From positions 1 to 29,231 of IMG/VR virus record IMGVR_UViG_3300044613_001440: a stretch of DNA of 29,231 bases, one strand, 5' to 3'. The position numbers and the translations under genes are program-made. The notes beneath the pieces were generated by a model that was not told the DNA's origin, searched no databases, and was given only the letters and a program-made list of their open reading frames with translations. Positions 1 to 8,537 of the stretch are shown here, in pieces (position 1 is the stretch's first letter; the number at the start of each line of letters is the position of its first letter). Source of the stretch: a virus.

Positions 1-1
1 A

Positions 2-631
2 ACAACAGCTTTTAAATTTAAAAAAGAAAGTACCGAAGTGAACGTAACCGATTACGCACTATTTAACAGCGTTAACACAACGGGGTTTTCACTTTGTTTC
101 GGTAACGAATTCAATATCGTAACGCAAGAAACAGAACCTAATAGCCTTTACCAAACTTACTATTCTAATCATTTAGGTAACCTTTACGATTTACAGCAAC
201 GGTTGTTTTCATTTACAGCGATGTTACCAACTGGTGTTTTGGCTAACTTGAAAATGAATGATAAAATTATTATTAAGGACAAGAGATATTTGATTAACGA
301 TATTTCAAGCACGTTGAATAACGGCGAAGTTAAAATGAATTTAATTAGAGAATTGGTAACGATACAGCCCGATTGTGAATGTATAATATTAACAATAACA
401 TTTGAAGAAACTGAAGAAACTGTTTCATACGAAATAACAAGTTATTATTCTGACGATGGAGGACGTCCTGTTTACGGCGAAGTTGTTGATATTTTCTATA
501 ACTATGAGCTAAATAGGTGGGATACAAATTTTGGTGCTTTTTTAGAATCTGAATCATTTTGTCCTTTTGGTACTTACACAGTCACAGAAGGTAGTGGATA
601 TTCAGCGTTTAAAGTAGAACCTTGTTATTAA
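2..631 (+). CDS. Phage tail/structural protein, C-terminal part (cut by window start)
   Basis: The reading frame is open from the first complete codon at position 2, with no stop upstream, so the GTG at 38 is probably internal and this is the C-terminal part of a larger protein. The visible part reads through a segment with the pattern RLFSF.A.LP.G.L..LK..D.I..K..RYLI (about residues 65-105), followed by a short beta-rich domain. From memory, that pattern recurs near the C-terminus of large tail structural proteins in Bacteroidota phages. The tape measure gene follows closely, which fits a tail role. The exact role (distal tail, baseplate or spike) cannot be told from this fragment. Confidence 0.6.
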   Translation, partial: TTAFKFKKESTEVNVTDYALFNSVNTTGFSLCFGNEFNIVTQETEPNSLYQTYYSNHLGNLYDLQQRLFSFTAMLPTGVLANLKMNDKIIIKDKRYLINDISSTLNNGEVKMNLIRELVTIQPDCECIILTITFEETEETVSYEITSYYSDDGGRPVYGEVVDIFYNYELNRWDTNFGAFLESESFCPFGTYTVTEGSGYSAFKVEPCY

Positions 632-635
632 TATT

Positions 636-794
636 ATGAGAATACACACAATTATACAGCTACTAAAAGTTAGCGACCATTTTAAGCAATCAAAGGCGAT
701 TGACGTGGCAAAAGGTTTGAACGAATACACAAGTTCAACAAAGAAAATATTGAAACAAGAATTAAGAAAGCATTATGGAAAAAAAGGTTATTGA
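636..794 (+). CDS. Small hypothetical protein (52 aa)
   Basis: ATG at 636 opens 4 nt after the preceding stop, and the frame runs 52 codons, overlapping the start of the tape measure gene by 20 nt. The product is basic and helical (MRIHTIIQLLKVSDHF at the start, many Lys/Arg towards the end) with no recognised domain. Its position between a tail structural gene and the tape measure, and its tight packing, suggest a real virion or tail-assembly gene. The function is unknown. A spurious frame is possible because of the small size. Confidence 0.5.
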   Translation: MRIHTIIQLLKVSDHFKQSKAIDVAKGLNEYTSSTKKILKQELRKHYGKKGY

Positions 795-2736
795 AATAGA
801 AATTCAGGATAATTCTAAGACGCTAAAACAACAATATAAAGAGGCGGTTTTAGAAGTTCAGAAATTAGCGGATGCTTTCGGTGCAACTTCAATCGAGGTG
901 CAAAATGCGTCTAAAAGAGCGGCGGAACTAAAAGACCAAATCGAAGACGTAAACGATGCAATTCAAGCGCAAAAAGGCGAGGGTGCATTTATTGCTTTGG
1001 GAAAATCTTTATCAACGGTTGCAAGTGGATTTAGTGCCGTTGAGGGTGCAATGGGTTTAGTTGGAGCAGAAAGTGAAGACGTGCAAAAAGCGATGCTACG
1101 TGTTCAAAGTGCAATGGCTTTGGCGCAAGGATTAGAGGGTTTAGAGGATGCAGGAAGAGCTTTTAAACAGTTAGGTGCGGTTGTAAAATCAACAACGGTT
1201 TACACTACGCTTTACAACTTTGTTATGGGTGTTTCGAATAAAGAAACAGCGACAAACGTAGCGTTAACCGAAGCGGATACAACAGCAAAAGTTGGTTTAA
1301 CGGGTGCAACGGCAGGAGTTGCAACGGTTACGGGAACAGCAACAACAGCAATGAAGTTGTTTAGGCTTGCGTTGATAGCTACGGGAATCGGTGCAATAGT
1401 TGTTTTGGTTGGTGCGTTGATAGCTAACTTTGACAAAGTAACTAAGGTCGTTACAACGTTAAGCGGTTACGTTGTAAAAGCTTATGACTATTTCGATAAT
1501 TTAGGAACGGCGATTAAAGTTTTAATAGGAATATTCTTTCCATTTATCGGAATTGTTTACGGTGCAATAAAAGCACTTGAATACTTCAATATTATCGACA
1601 CTAAAAACGAGCGTGATTTGTCAGCAAGGCACGTGGCTAATATGAAACGTGTTGATAAATCACTTGCTAAACAAGAACAAGCAAAGAAAGCACGTAAAAA
1701 AGCGTACGATGAAGAAACGGGAAATATTGACCGACAAATTAAGTTATTAGAAGCCCAAGGAAAATCAACGGAAGCACTTGAAAAGTTACAGCTTAAAAGG
1801 TCGTTAACAAATCAACGTGAACTAATAAAAGAAGCACGTTTAAACTTGCAAATTTTAAGAGCAACGAATATTGGCGGTGTTAACGATGAAATGATTGAGG
1901 AAACGTTGACGGCTATTGCTGAAATGAAACAAGCAATTTTAAACACTGAAACGGATATACAAATAGCAAGGATTGATTCAGGTAAAAAGGCAGTTGATAC
2001 AGCTAAAAAAACAAACGAGGAACTTTTTACAATTGACGATTCAGAACTTAAAAGACGTGAAGCGCAACGTAAAATGGACGCAGAAAATTTAGCTTTGTAT
2101 TTAGGAGATACGTCAATGGCTGAAATCAAATCAGCAAAAGACGGAATACAATTATTATCAGACACACGAACGGCTGAATTAGAGATTGAAAAAAATACAG
2201 CAGATAAAAAAAGGCAATTAGATGAAGACGAAATTGCACGTAAAAAGCTACTTAGAAACACACAACTACAATTAACAGCAGACGCATTCGGTGCAATAGG
2301 TCAACTAATAGAATCGTTTAATGCAAAAGACGAAGCGAGCGCACGTAGACAATTTAAAATATCAAAGGCGTTTAATTTGGCAGCCGCTTTAACAAATACT
2401 TATTTAGCAGTAACGGGTGCATTAACAGCAGGTGGAAATCCGATTAAATTAGCAACGGGTCAACAATTTGTTGAAGCAGGAATTGCAGGCACCGTTGGTT
2501 TGGCAAACGTTGTTAAAATTGCAAGTACACAATTTGGTGGTGGTGGTGGTGGTGGTGGTGTTGACGTTCCAAATCCGTCAAGTATTATCGCACCAAATTT
2601 GAACGTTGTAGGAAATACTGGAATAAACCAATTGGCAACCTTACAACAACAGCCCGTTAAAGCATACGTAGTAAGTAACGACATCACAAGCGCACAGCAG
2701 TTTGATATGAAAGTGCAACAAACGTCACAATTATAG
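775..2736 (+). CDS. Tail tape measure protein
   Basis: 653 aa. The N-terminal 60 residues are a coiled coil (KTLKQQYKEAVLEVQKLADAF). A hydrophobic region around residues 195-270 (LIATGIGAIVVLVGALIANF and a second segment) is the membrane-active segment usual in tape measure proteins. Long charged coiled coils follow at about residues 290-510. A second small-residue/hydrophobic region and a run of eight glycines occur near residue 590. This architecture is characteristic of tape measures, which set tail length and line the tail tube. At roughly 0.15 nm per residue the tail would be near 100 nm, if most residues span it. The gene lies among virion genes. The DNA of the Gly run is a perfect GGT repeat. 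Confidence 0.88.
   Translation: MEKKVIEIEIQDNSKTLKQQYKEAVLEVQKLADAFGATSIEVQNASKRAAELKDQIEDVNDAIQAQKGEGAFIALGKSLSTVASGFSAVEGAMGLVGAESEDVQKAMLRVQSAMALAQGLEGLEDAGRAFKQLGAVVKSTTVYTTLYNFVMGVSNKETATNVALTEADTTAKVGLTGATAGVATVTGTATTAMKLFRLALIATGIGAIVVLVGALIANFDKVTKVVTTLSGYVVKAYDYFDNLGTAIKVLIGIFFPFIGIVYGAIKALEYFNIIDTKNERDLSARHVANMKRVDKSLAKQEQAKKARKKAYDEETGNIDRQIKLLEAQGKSTEALEKLQLKRSLTNQRELIKEARLNLQILRATNIGGVNDEMIEETLTAIAEMKQAILNTETDIQIARIDSGKKAVDTAKKTNEELFTIDDSELKRREAQRKMDAENLALYLGDTSMAEIKSAKDGIQLLSDTRTAELEIEKNTADKKRQLDEDEIARKKLLRNTQLQLTADAFGAIGQLIESFNAKDEASARRQFKISKAFNLAAALTNTYLAVTGALTAGGNPIKLATGQQFVEAGIAGTVGLANVVKIASTQFGGGGGGGGVDVPNPSSIIAPNLNVVGNTGINQLATLQQQPVKAYVVSNDITSAQQFDMKVQQTSQL
2536..2559 (+). 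repeat. GGT trinucleotide repeat (8 copies)
   Basis: Eight uninterrupted GGT codons encode Gly8 within the tape measure gene. The repeat is in frame, so slippage would change only linker length. Confidence 0.9.
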
Positions 2737-2746
2737 TTTAAAAGGT

Positions 2747-3298
2747 ATGGAAGTTTACGAATTAGTAATTAAGGACGAAAAGAAAGATGGTGTTTTTGCC
2801 GTTTCACTTGTGGAAAAACCTGCAATGGAAGAAAACTTTATCGCACTTTCAAAGGACTTTGTTGAATTAAAAGCGATTGACGAAAAGCGAATTGTTTTAG
2901 GTGCGGCGTTAATTCCAAATAAAAAGATTTACCGTAAAGACAAAGATAAAGAGTTCGAAATATTCTTTTCAGAATCAACGGTAAAACGTGCAAGTGAGTT
3001 GGTATTTATGCGAGGTCAACATCAAAACACAACCGAACAACACGCTGTTAAAGTTGACGGAATGACAATTGTAGAATCGTGGATTATTGAAGATGCCGAA
3101 ATAGATAAATCTAAATTATATGGTTTTGATTTACCCAAAGGAACGTGGATGATAGCAATGAAAGTTGATAACGATGAAACTTGGAAAAAAGTAAAAGACG
3201 GCGAGTTAAAAGGATTCAGCATCGAGGGTTATTTTGCAGAACGTTACGAAATGAGCGCACGTGAAAAAGTAGTACAAATTATAAAATCATATAAATGA
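2747..3298 (+). CDS. Prohead protease, XkdF-like
   Basis: 183 aa. The protein starts with a segment typical of XkdF-type putative serine proteases (V.A.SLVEKPAMEENF, residues 17-32). A central conserved stretch carries His residues (RGQHQNTTEQHAV) and then VESWIIED, WMIAMKV and GFSIEGYF near residues 105-165. In this family the His and the Ser of the GFSIEG segment are candidate catalytic residues. The expected role is trimming the scaffold and capsid precursor during prohead maturation. It is followed by a coiled-coil protein, a scaffold candidate and the major capsid gene, a normal head-gene neighbourhood. The stop overlaps the next start by ATGA. Confidence 0.8.
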   Translation: MEVYELVIKDEKKDGVFAVSLVEKPAMEENFIALSKDFVELKAIDEKRIVLGAALIPNKKIYRKDKDKEFEIFFSESTVKRASELVFMRGQHQNTTEQHAVKVDGMTIVESWIIEDAEIDKSKLYGFDLPKGTWMIAMKVDNDETWKKVKDGELKGFSIEGYFAERYEMSAREKVVQIIKSYK

Positions 3299-3678
3299 AA
3301 ACAAGTTTAGAAATTATCAACAAGCTATCTGATAAAGAAGCTGTTAAGTTGGAATCACAAAAAGTAGAGTTGGGTTCAGCACAAGAAGTAGATGCAGAAT
3401 CTAAAAAAATGACTGAAAAATATGCACAATTAGCGAAAGCAATAGGTGACTATAACGCAAAAGCTAAAATTGTGCAAGATTTATCAAGAGGTATAAGAGC
3501 AAGTGTAAAAGGTAGCTTTAGTATTTTTGATAATTTCGAGAAAAAAGTAAAAGAATTAGGTTTAGAATTACCTAATGACTTTAAAACAAAAAGAAAAACA
3601 ATCGAAAACCTAAGTAAAATGGCTGAAAAATTAAGTTTAAAACCTTTTGAGGTTTCAGCTAATCCTGGTTCTTATTAA
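3295..3678 (+). CDS. Hypothetical coiled-coil protein
   Basis: 127 aa, start in an ATGA overlap with the protease gene, so translation is probably coupled. The product is very rich in Lys, Glu, Ala and Leu and almost entirely helical (for example EKYAQLAKAIGDYNAKAKIV and KTIENLSKMAEKLSLK). It has no recognised domain. Because it sits between the protease and the scaffold candidate, an assembly or internal head role is possible, but that is inference from position only. Confidence 0.7.
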   Translation: MKTSLEIINKLSDKEAVKLESQKVELGSAQEVDAESKKMTEKYAQLAKAIGDYNAKAKIVQDLSRGIRASVKGSFSIFDNFEKKVKELGLELPNDFKTKRKTIENLSKMAEKLSLKPFEVSANPGSY

Positions 3679-3689
3679 ACTAATTTAAT

Positions 3690-3869
3690 ATGCCAACAAA
3701 AACAACATCACCTAAAGGAGGAAAACGTGGTTGCTTGTGCAAGGACAACAAGTATCGCAAAGAGTGTTGTGAGGGCGAATTATCACAGCAAGGGATAGGT
3801 TCAACGGTAAGCGGTGGAACGCAAATAGTAATCAATCCAACTCAAAACGTAACCGTAATAATTCGCTAA
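3690..3869 (+). CDS. Cys-rich small protein (59 aa)
   Basis: ATG at 3690, 59 codons. The N-terminal half holds a compact Cys cluster (GGKRGCLCKDNKYRKECCEG, residues 10-29, with C-x-C and CC pairs) and the C-terminal half is a beta-like tail (GGTQIVINPTQNVTVIIR). The Cys pattern could bind a metal. From memory, small proteins of this GGKRGCLC type recur next to head genes in Bacteroidota phages, without a known function. It is not in an ATGA overlap, but it fills the gap between 3678 and 3915 well. Confidence 0.68.
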   Translation: MPTKTTSPKGGKRGCLCKDNKYRKECCEGELSQQGIGSTVSGGTQIVINPTQNVTVIIR

Positions 3870-3914
3870 AGTGCAACAGAACAAAAGTAGAATAGTTTAA
3901 TAAAAAAAAGTCAA

Positions 3915-4442
3915 ATGAATTATAAAGAAATTGTAAAAAAGATTTGTGTTGCTTTGAATATCGAAGTGAAATTCGAGCAAATGAAACTTAACGATGGCGT
4001 TACGGTAATCGAAGCGGATAGCTTTGAAGCTAATAACGAAATTTTTGTTGTTACGGAAGACGACCAAAGAATCCCTTTGCCAGTTGGGGAATACGTTGTT
4101 GAAAACGGAATGCTTTTAATCGTTACTCAAGAAGGTGTAATTGCTGAAATTAAAGAACAAGAAGCACCTGCAGAAGTTGAAGCACCCGAAGAGGAAATGA
4201 AAAAAGACGAAGAAAAAATGATTGAAAAATCAGCAGTTAAGAAAACAGTTGAATCAATGGTTAAAGAAACGTTCTTTTCAGAATACGAAGAGTTGAAAGC
4301 TGAAAACGAAGCATTGAAAACACAATTGGCACAAATGGAAGAACCGAAAGCAATCGTTCACAATCCAGAGCCAACGGAAAAAGTAAAGGTAGAAGCACCT
4401 AAAAGCACAAGAGATTTAGTAATGAAATTTATAAACCAATAA
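3915..4442 (+). CDS. Putative head scaffolding protein
   Basis: 175 aa and very acidic. An N-terminal globular part (to about residue 80) holds LPVGEYVVENGMLLIVTQEGVIAEI. A Glu/Pro/Ala-rich linker (EAPAEVEAPEEEMKKDEEK) follows, then a coiled coil (YEELKAENEALKTQLAQM, residues 125-142) and a conserved-looking C-terminal helix (STRDLVMKFINQ). An acidic coiled coil with a short basic C-terminal helix, located between protease and capsid genes, is the usual form of a scaffold. The role is inferred from composition and position. Confidence 0.6.
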   Translation: MNYKEIVKKICVALNIEVKFEQMKLNDGVTVIEADSFEANNEIFVVTEDDQRIPLPVGEYVVENGMLLIVTQEGVIAEIKEQEAPAEVEAPEEEMKKDEEKMIEKSAVKKTVESMVKETFFSEYEELKAENEALKTQLAQMEEPKAIVHNPEPTEKVKVEAPKSTRDLVMKFINQ

Positions 4443-4443
4443 A

Positions 4444-4866
4444 ATGAGCACAACTTATTTAGCAGTAACCAACGACACAGAACGTCAGTTGGCAGTAGTT
4501 GAAGCCGTTACAGGCGCAACAACTTTGACCGCAGAGGATAGCGGAAAAGTATTCATATTAAAAGCAGCAGCAGGAGCGCAAATTACACTTCCAGCAGTAG
4601 CAACATCAGCAGGTTTACGATTCAAGTTTATCGTAGGTCAATTGTTTGCGACTACAGATTGGACGGTAAAAGCGGCTACAAATGTTATTGAAGGAAGCGT
4701 ATTAGTTAACGGAGCGCACGTAGCGGGAGTTGACGAAAATACTATTTCTTTCGTAGCATCAGCAGAATCAATCGGTGACTTTGCAGAATTAGTTTGTGAC
4801 GGCACAAATTGGTACGTGAACGGTTCAGGTGTTACAGCAGGAGCAATCACTTTAACAGCAGTTTAA
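4444..4866 (+). CDS. Head decoration-like protein
   Basis: 140 aa, starting 2 nt after the scaffold stop. It is beta-rich with many Ala, Thr and Val, and reads LTAEDSGKVFILKAAAGAQITLPAV, then W.VKAATNVIEGSVLVNG and CDGTNWYVNGSGV at the end. This pattern (a small polypeptide with D.G..F.L.AA.GA.ITLP and a C-terminal DGTNW) resembles capsid decoration or fibre-adhesion domains. Its position directly before the major capsid gene matches decoration proteins such as lambda gpD. It could alternatively be a minor virion protein. Confidence 0.6.
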   Translation: MSTTYLAVTNDTERQLAVVEAVTGATTLTAEDSGKVFILKAAAGAQITLPAVATSAGLRFKFIVGQLFATTDWTVKAATNVIEGSVLVNGAHVAGVDENTISFVASAESIGDFAELVCDGTNWYVNGSGVTAGAITLTAV

Positions 4867-4885
4867 TTTAAAATAATATTATAAA

Positions 4886-5845
4886 ATGAGTACTACAACA
4901 TCAATAACTACTTCTTATTCGGGAGAATTTGCAGGTAAGTACATTGCAGCGGCTTTATTGCCCGCACCAACTTTGGCTAATAATTTAATTACGATTATGC
5001 CGAACGTTAAGTTCAAGTCGGTTATGAAAAGACTTGCAACTGACAAATTATTATCAAACGCATCTTGCGACTTTAACCCTGCAGGAACGATTACTTTGAC
5101 TGAAAGAGTAATCCAACCGAAAGAGCTACAAGTAAATAGACAGCTGTGCCGTACCACGTTTAGAAATGATTGGGATGCTTTAGAAATGGGTTACAGCGCA
5201 TTTGACGTTATGCCAAAATCATTTACTGATTTCTTATTAGCACAATACGCAGAAAAAGTAGCTTCAGAAAACGAAGTAAACATCTGGAGGGGGGTTGCAT
5301 CTAACAACGGAGAGTTTGACGGATTCACTACTTTGTTAGCTTTAGATCCTGCTTTACCTTCAGCACAAGAACTTGCATTAGTAGGTGGCGGTTTGTTATC
5401 AACTAACGTAATTGCAGAAATCGGAAAAGTACTTGATGCTACTCCATTAGCAGTTTCAGCACGTGAGGATTTTCATATTTATGTTTCAACAAACGTATTT
5501 AGATTGTACGTTCGTGCATTAGGTGGTTTCGCTACTAACTTAGGAGCAAATGGTATCGACGGTAAAGGTTCAATGTGGTTCAACGGTGGTGCAATTTTAC
5601 CTTTCGAGGGTGTTAAATTAGCACACGCACCGGGTTTACCTGCATCTACAATGATTGCAACAACTAAAGAAAATTTAGTATTCGGTACTGGTTTGATGAA
5701 CGATGCACAAGAAGTAAAACTTTTGGATATGGCAGATGTTGACGGTTCACAAAACGTTAGAATCGTTATGAGAATGACGGCAGGTGTTCAATATGGTGTC
5801 GTTGAGGACATCGTTACATACAATGTTACTAACTCTGTAAACTAA
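4886..5845 (+). CDS. Major capsid protein (HK97-like)
   Basis: 319 aa. It has the size, composition and context of an HK97-fold capsid protein: a short flexible N-terminus, then LLPAPTLANNLITIMPNVKFKSVMKR, an E-loop-like region (RVIQPKELQVNRQLCRTTFRNDW), a spine helix (KSFTDFLLAQYAEKVASENEVNIWRG), and a P-domain end with VKLLDMADVDGSQNVRIVMRMTAGVQYGVVEDIVTY. The order protease, scaffold candidate, decoration candidate, capsid supports the call. No long delta domain is present, in line with a separate scaffold. The fold assignment rests on pattern and context, not on an alignment. Confidence 0.85.
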   Translation: MSTTTSITTSYSGEFAGKYIAAALLPAPTLANNLITIMPNVKFKSVMKRLATDKLLSNASCDFNPAGTITLTERVIQPKELQVNRQLCRTTFRNDWDALEMGYSAFDVMPKSFTDFLLAQYAEKVASENEVNIWRGVASNNGEFDGFTTLLALDPALPSAQELALVGGGLLSTNVIAEIGKVLDATPLAVSAREDFHIYVSTNVFRLYVRALGGFATNLGANGIDGKGSMWFNGGAILPFEGVKLAHAPGLPASTMIATTKENLVFGTGLMNDAQEVKLLDMADVDGSQNVRIVMRMTAGVQYGVVEDIVTYNVTNSVN

Positions 5846-5851
5846 GAACTT

Positions 5852-6406
5852 ATGAGTTGCGACTTAGCCAACGGAAGATTAGAAGTTTGTAAAGATTCAA
5901 TTGCAGGATTAGACGCAGCATATTTCATCAACTTTGGGGATTTCAACCCCGAGGTTGATGTTACTTATGACAACACAAATACTGATTTAATCACAGCGAT
6001 TGCAAACGTTACAGCTTGCTTCAAATTCGAATTGAAAGGAACAAACAGCTACCAAGAAACTATCACAACAGATAGAAATAATGGTACTACTTTCTTTCAA
6101 CAAGAATTAACTATCACGCTTAAAAAACAAGATGCAACAAGCCAAAAAATAGTAAAATTACTATCTTACGGAAGACCGCATATAATTGTTAGAGGGCGTG
6201 ACAATACCTATCGAATTGCAGGACTTAAAAGAGGAATGGATTTAACAGCAGGTACTATTGGAATGGGTACAGAACCAGGGGATTTAAACGGTTATACTTT
6301 GACATTTACTGGAATGGAATCTTTACCAGCGAATTTCATTAATTGTTCAACAGAAGCAGGTTTATTAACTGACTTAACGGCTTTAGCTTCTTTCACAACA
6401 TCTTAG
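5852..6406 (+). CDS. Putative major tail tube protein
   Basis: 184 aa. The start, MSCDLANGRLEVCKDSIAGLDAAYFINFGDF, and the end, with GTEPGDLNGYTLTFTGMESLPANFI (residues 137-161), fit tube-like proteins of Bacteroidota phages. The pattern of G.....NGYT.TFTG.E is common to beta-sandwich tail tube proteins of siphoviruses. The gene follows the capsid gene by 6 nt and is closed by a strong terminator, so it probably ends the highly expressed capsid/tail operon. A neck or head-completion role is an alternative. Confidence 0.6.
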   Translation: MSCDLANGRLEVCKDSIAGLDAAYFINFGDFNPEVDVTYDNTNTDLITAIANVTACFKFELKGTNSYQETITTDRNNGTTFFQQELTITLKKQDATSQKIVKLLSYGRPHIIVRGRDNTYRIAGLKRGMDLTAGTIGMGTEPGDLNGYTLTFTGMESLPANFINCSTEAGLLTDLTALASFTTS

Positions 6407-6429
6407 CTTTTGTTTGATTGTCTCCATAG

Positions 6430-6460
6430 AAAGGGGTTGCAGAAATGTAACCCTTTTTTT
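6430..6460 (+). terminator. Rho-independent terminator after the capsid/tail-tube operon
   Basis: A 9-bp stem (AAAGGGGTT with AACCCTTTT, one G-T pair) has a 10-nt loop and runs into seven T residues. It lies 24 nt after the tail-tube stop. Confidence 0.88.
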
Positions 6461-6495
6461 ATGCAACAGTTTTCTACTTTGATAGTTTTAATAAT

Positions 6496-6801
6496 ATGAA
6501 TGTTTTACAAGTTAGTACATCAAACCAAATATTAAAATGTGCACCACGTAGCACAACGATAACAAGTATTGTAATAATCGACCAAGAAGCAGGAACAAGC
6601 GCAACTATTAACGCACCCACGATAATTGATTATGGTTACTATATCGGAGTACAAGCGGTGTATTCGTTAAAAGCAGGTCGTTTCTACATCGTGCAATTAT
6701 ACAACCTTACTAACTTTTTAGGTAGTGAGCAAGTTTGGTGTTACAAGGCAGGGTTGCAAACTGACGAACATTCTTCTAATAATGATTTTGTAATGCTATG
6801 A
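6496..6801 (+). CDS. Hypothetical virion-region protein
   Basis: 101 aa, beginning after the terminator, 36 nt downstream of its T-run. It is predicted to be beta-rich (TITSIVIIDQEAGTSATINAPTIIDYGYYIGVQAVYSLKAGRFYIVQLYN) with two Cys and no recognised domain. The last codons overlap the portal start (ATG at 6798), so the two are probably translated together. The position before the portal suggests a connector or neck role, but nothing in the sequence proves this. Confidence 0.65.
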   Translation: MNVLQVSTSNQILKCAPRSTTITSIVIIDQEAGTSATINAPTIIDYGYYIGVQAVYSLKAGRFYIVQLYNLTNFLGSEQVWCYKAGLQTDEHSSNNDFVML

Positions 6802-8537
6802 ATGTAGATGTAATCAATTTGGCTCAATACGAAGCCCCACAGATAATAGAATCGAAGCAAAAAGGTTATGTAACTTTTGGAGAAAACAATAGTTACTTTC
6901 AATTCCTTATAGACCGTTATCGAAAAAGCGCAACGAATCAATCTATTATAAACAACGTTACTCGTTTAATGTATGGTAAAGGATTAGGGGTAATTGATGC
7001 AAGTCGTAAACCTGCTGAATACGCACAAGTAATGGCTTTGTTCAATAAAGATTGTTTGAGAAAACTTTGCTTTGATTTAAAAACATTAGGTCAATGTGCT
7101 ATCCAAGTACACTACAACGACAAACACGATAAAATATTAAAGGCATTTCATATTGATATGAATCTTTTAGCGCCTGAAAAATGTGATGATGAAGGGAAAA
7201 TTAACAAATGGTACTATTCCAATAATTGGGAAGATATTAAGAAATTTCCACCTAAACCATTTGCTACATTTGGAAGCTCAAAAGACAAAGTTGAAATATT
7301 AGTCATTAAACCTTACGCAATTGGAATGAAGTATTTTTCTTTGCCTGATTACGTAGCAGGAACGTCTTATGCGTTACTTGAAGAAGAAGTTAGCGATTAC
7401 CTTATCAACGAGGTTCAAAATGGTTTTAGTGGTACGAAAGTAGTAAATTTCAACAACGGACAACCTGACATTGAAACGCAAAATTTATTACAATCACAAA
7501 TTAAAAACAAGCTAACTGGAAGTAAAGGTCAAAGAGTAATCGTTGGATTTAACAACAACAAAGAAACAGCAACAACGGTTGATGATATTCCTTTAAACGA
7601 TGCACCAGAACATTATCAATATCTTTCTACTGAATGCGAGCGCAAAATTATGGTTTCGCATTCTATTACAAGCGGTTTGTTATTAGGTTTAGGAAGCGCA
7701 AACGGTTTCGGAAGTAATGCAGATGAATTGAAAAATGCTTTTGTATTGTTCGATAATATGGTTATTAGACCGTTACAGCAACTTTTGATTGATGGATTAG
7801 AACAAATTACATCGTTCAATGGAAATACGGCTAAATTGTTCTTTAAAACGTTACAACCTTTGGAGTTTACTGATTTGGAAAACGTACAATCGAGCGAAGA
7901 TAAGCAAGAAGAAACGGGAACGGAATTAAGTTCACAAATCGACATTAGTGCATTCGGCGAAGAAGTTGGTAAAGATTGGGTTTTGATTGATATTAAAGAA
8001 GTTGATTACGAAAATGACGATGAAGAAAACGAAATGCTATCGAAGGACTTAGAACCGTCACTTTTGAGTAAGGTTTACAACTTTATAAGTACTGGCGATG
8101 CACGACCTAATATTACAAGTAAGCAAGACAAAACTATTGACGGAATTAAATTTTTGACACGTTACGTTTATGCAGGTAAAATGTCAGAAAATAGCAGGGA
8201 TTTTTGTAAAGCAATGATGAGTTCAGCTAAGGTATACCGCAAAGAAGATATTATTAAAATGGGAACGATGCCCGTTAACAAAGGTTGGGGCCCGAAAGGC
8301 GCAGATACTTATTCAGTATGGTTGTATAAAGGCGGTGGCGATTGTAACCATAGATGGAATAAAGCAGTTTACGCAACTTTTGAAGGCAAAGCAATTGACG
8401 TAGAAACAGCAAGACAAATAGCAGGTAAAAAAGCTGAAAAGTTAGGTTACAAAGTTGTTAATAATAAACTTGTTTCAACACTCCCAAAGGATATGCCTTT
8501 TAACGGATTTTTACCAACTAATAAACGCTTTCAATAA
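6798..8537 (+). CDS. Portal protein with C-terminal extra domain
   Basis: 579 aa. The N-terminal 380 residues have portal features: IIESKQKGYVTFGENNSYFQFLIDRYRKSATNQSIINNVTRLMYGKGL, a lower-affinity 'clip/stem' area, and ERKIMVSHSITSGLLLGLGSANGFGSNADELKNAFVLFDNMVIRPLQQLL (about residues 275-330). The last 150 residues are a separate domain with NSRDFCKAMM, WGPKGADTYSVWLYKGGGDCNHRW and a Cys/His-rich core. This resembles the metal-binding-like domain seen fused or encoded next to portals (MuF-like head morphogenesis). The portal forms the dodecameric ring through which DNA enters the head. The fusion is the only unusual trait. Confidence 0.8.
   Translation: MNVDVINLAQYEAPQIIESKQKGYVTFGENNSYFQFLIDRYRKSATNQSIINNVTRLMYGKGLGVIDASRKPAEYAQVMALFNKDCLRKLCFDLKTLGQCAIQVHYNDKHDKILKAFHIDMNLLAPEKCDDEGKINKWYYSNNWEDIKKFPPKPFATFGSSKDKVEILVIKPYAIGMKYFSLPDYVAGTSYALLEEEVSDYLINEVQNGFSGTKVVNFNNGQPDIETQNLLQSQIKNKLTGSKGQRVIVGFNNNKETATTVDDIPLNDAPEHYQYLSTECERKIMVSHSITSGLLLGLGSANGFGSNADELKNAFVLFDNMVIRPLQQLLIDGLEQITSFNGNTAKLFFKTLQPLEFTDLENVQSSEDKQEETGTELSSQIDISAFGEEVGKDWVLIDIKEVDYENDDEENEMLSKDLEPSLLSKVYNFISTGDARPNITSKQDKTIDGIKFLTRYVYAGKMSENSRDFCKAMMSSAKVYRKEDIIKMGTMPVNKGWGPKGADTYSVWLYKGGGDCNHRWNKAVYATFEGKAIDVETARQIAGKKAEKLGYKVVNNKLVSTLPKDMPFNGFLPTNKRFQ

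Noticed and set aside
1812-2687. Minus-strand ORFs opposite the tape measure and other late genes
   Set aside because: They mirror codon bias of the + strand genes (for example poly-Pro opposite the GGT run) and have no promoter or domain pattern.
6466-6495. Promoter before the 6496 gene
   Set aside because: TACTTTG lacks one base of the TAnnTTTG spacing. A promoter is expected behind the terminator, but I cannot support this site.
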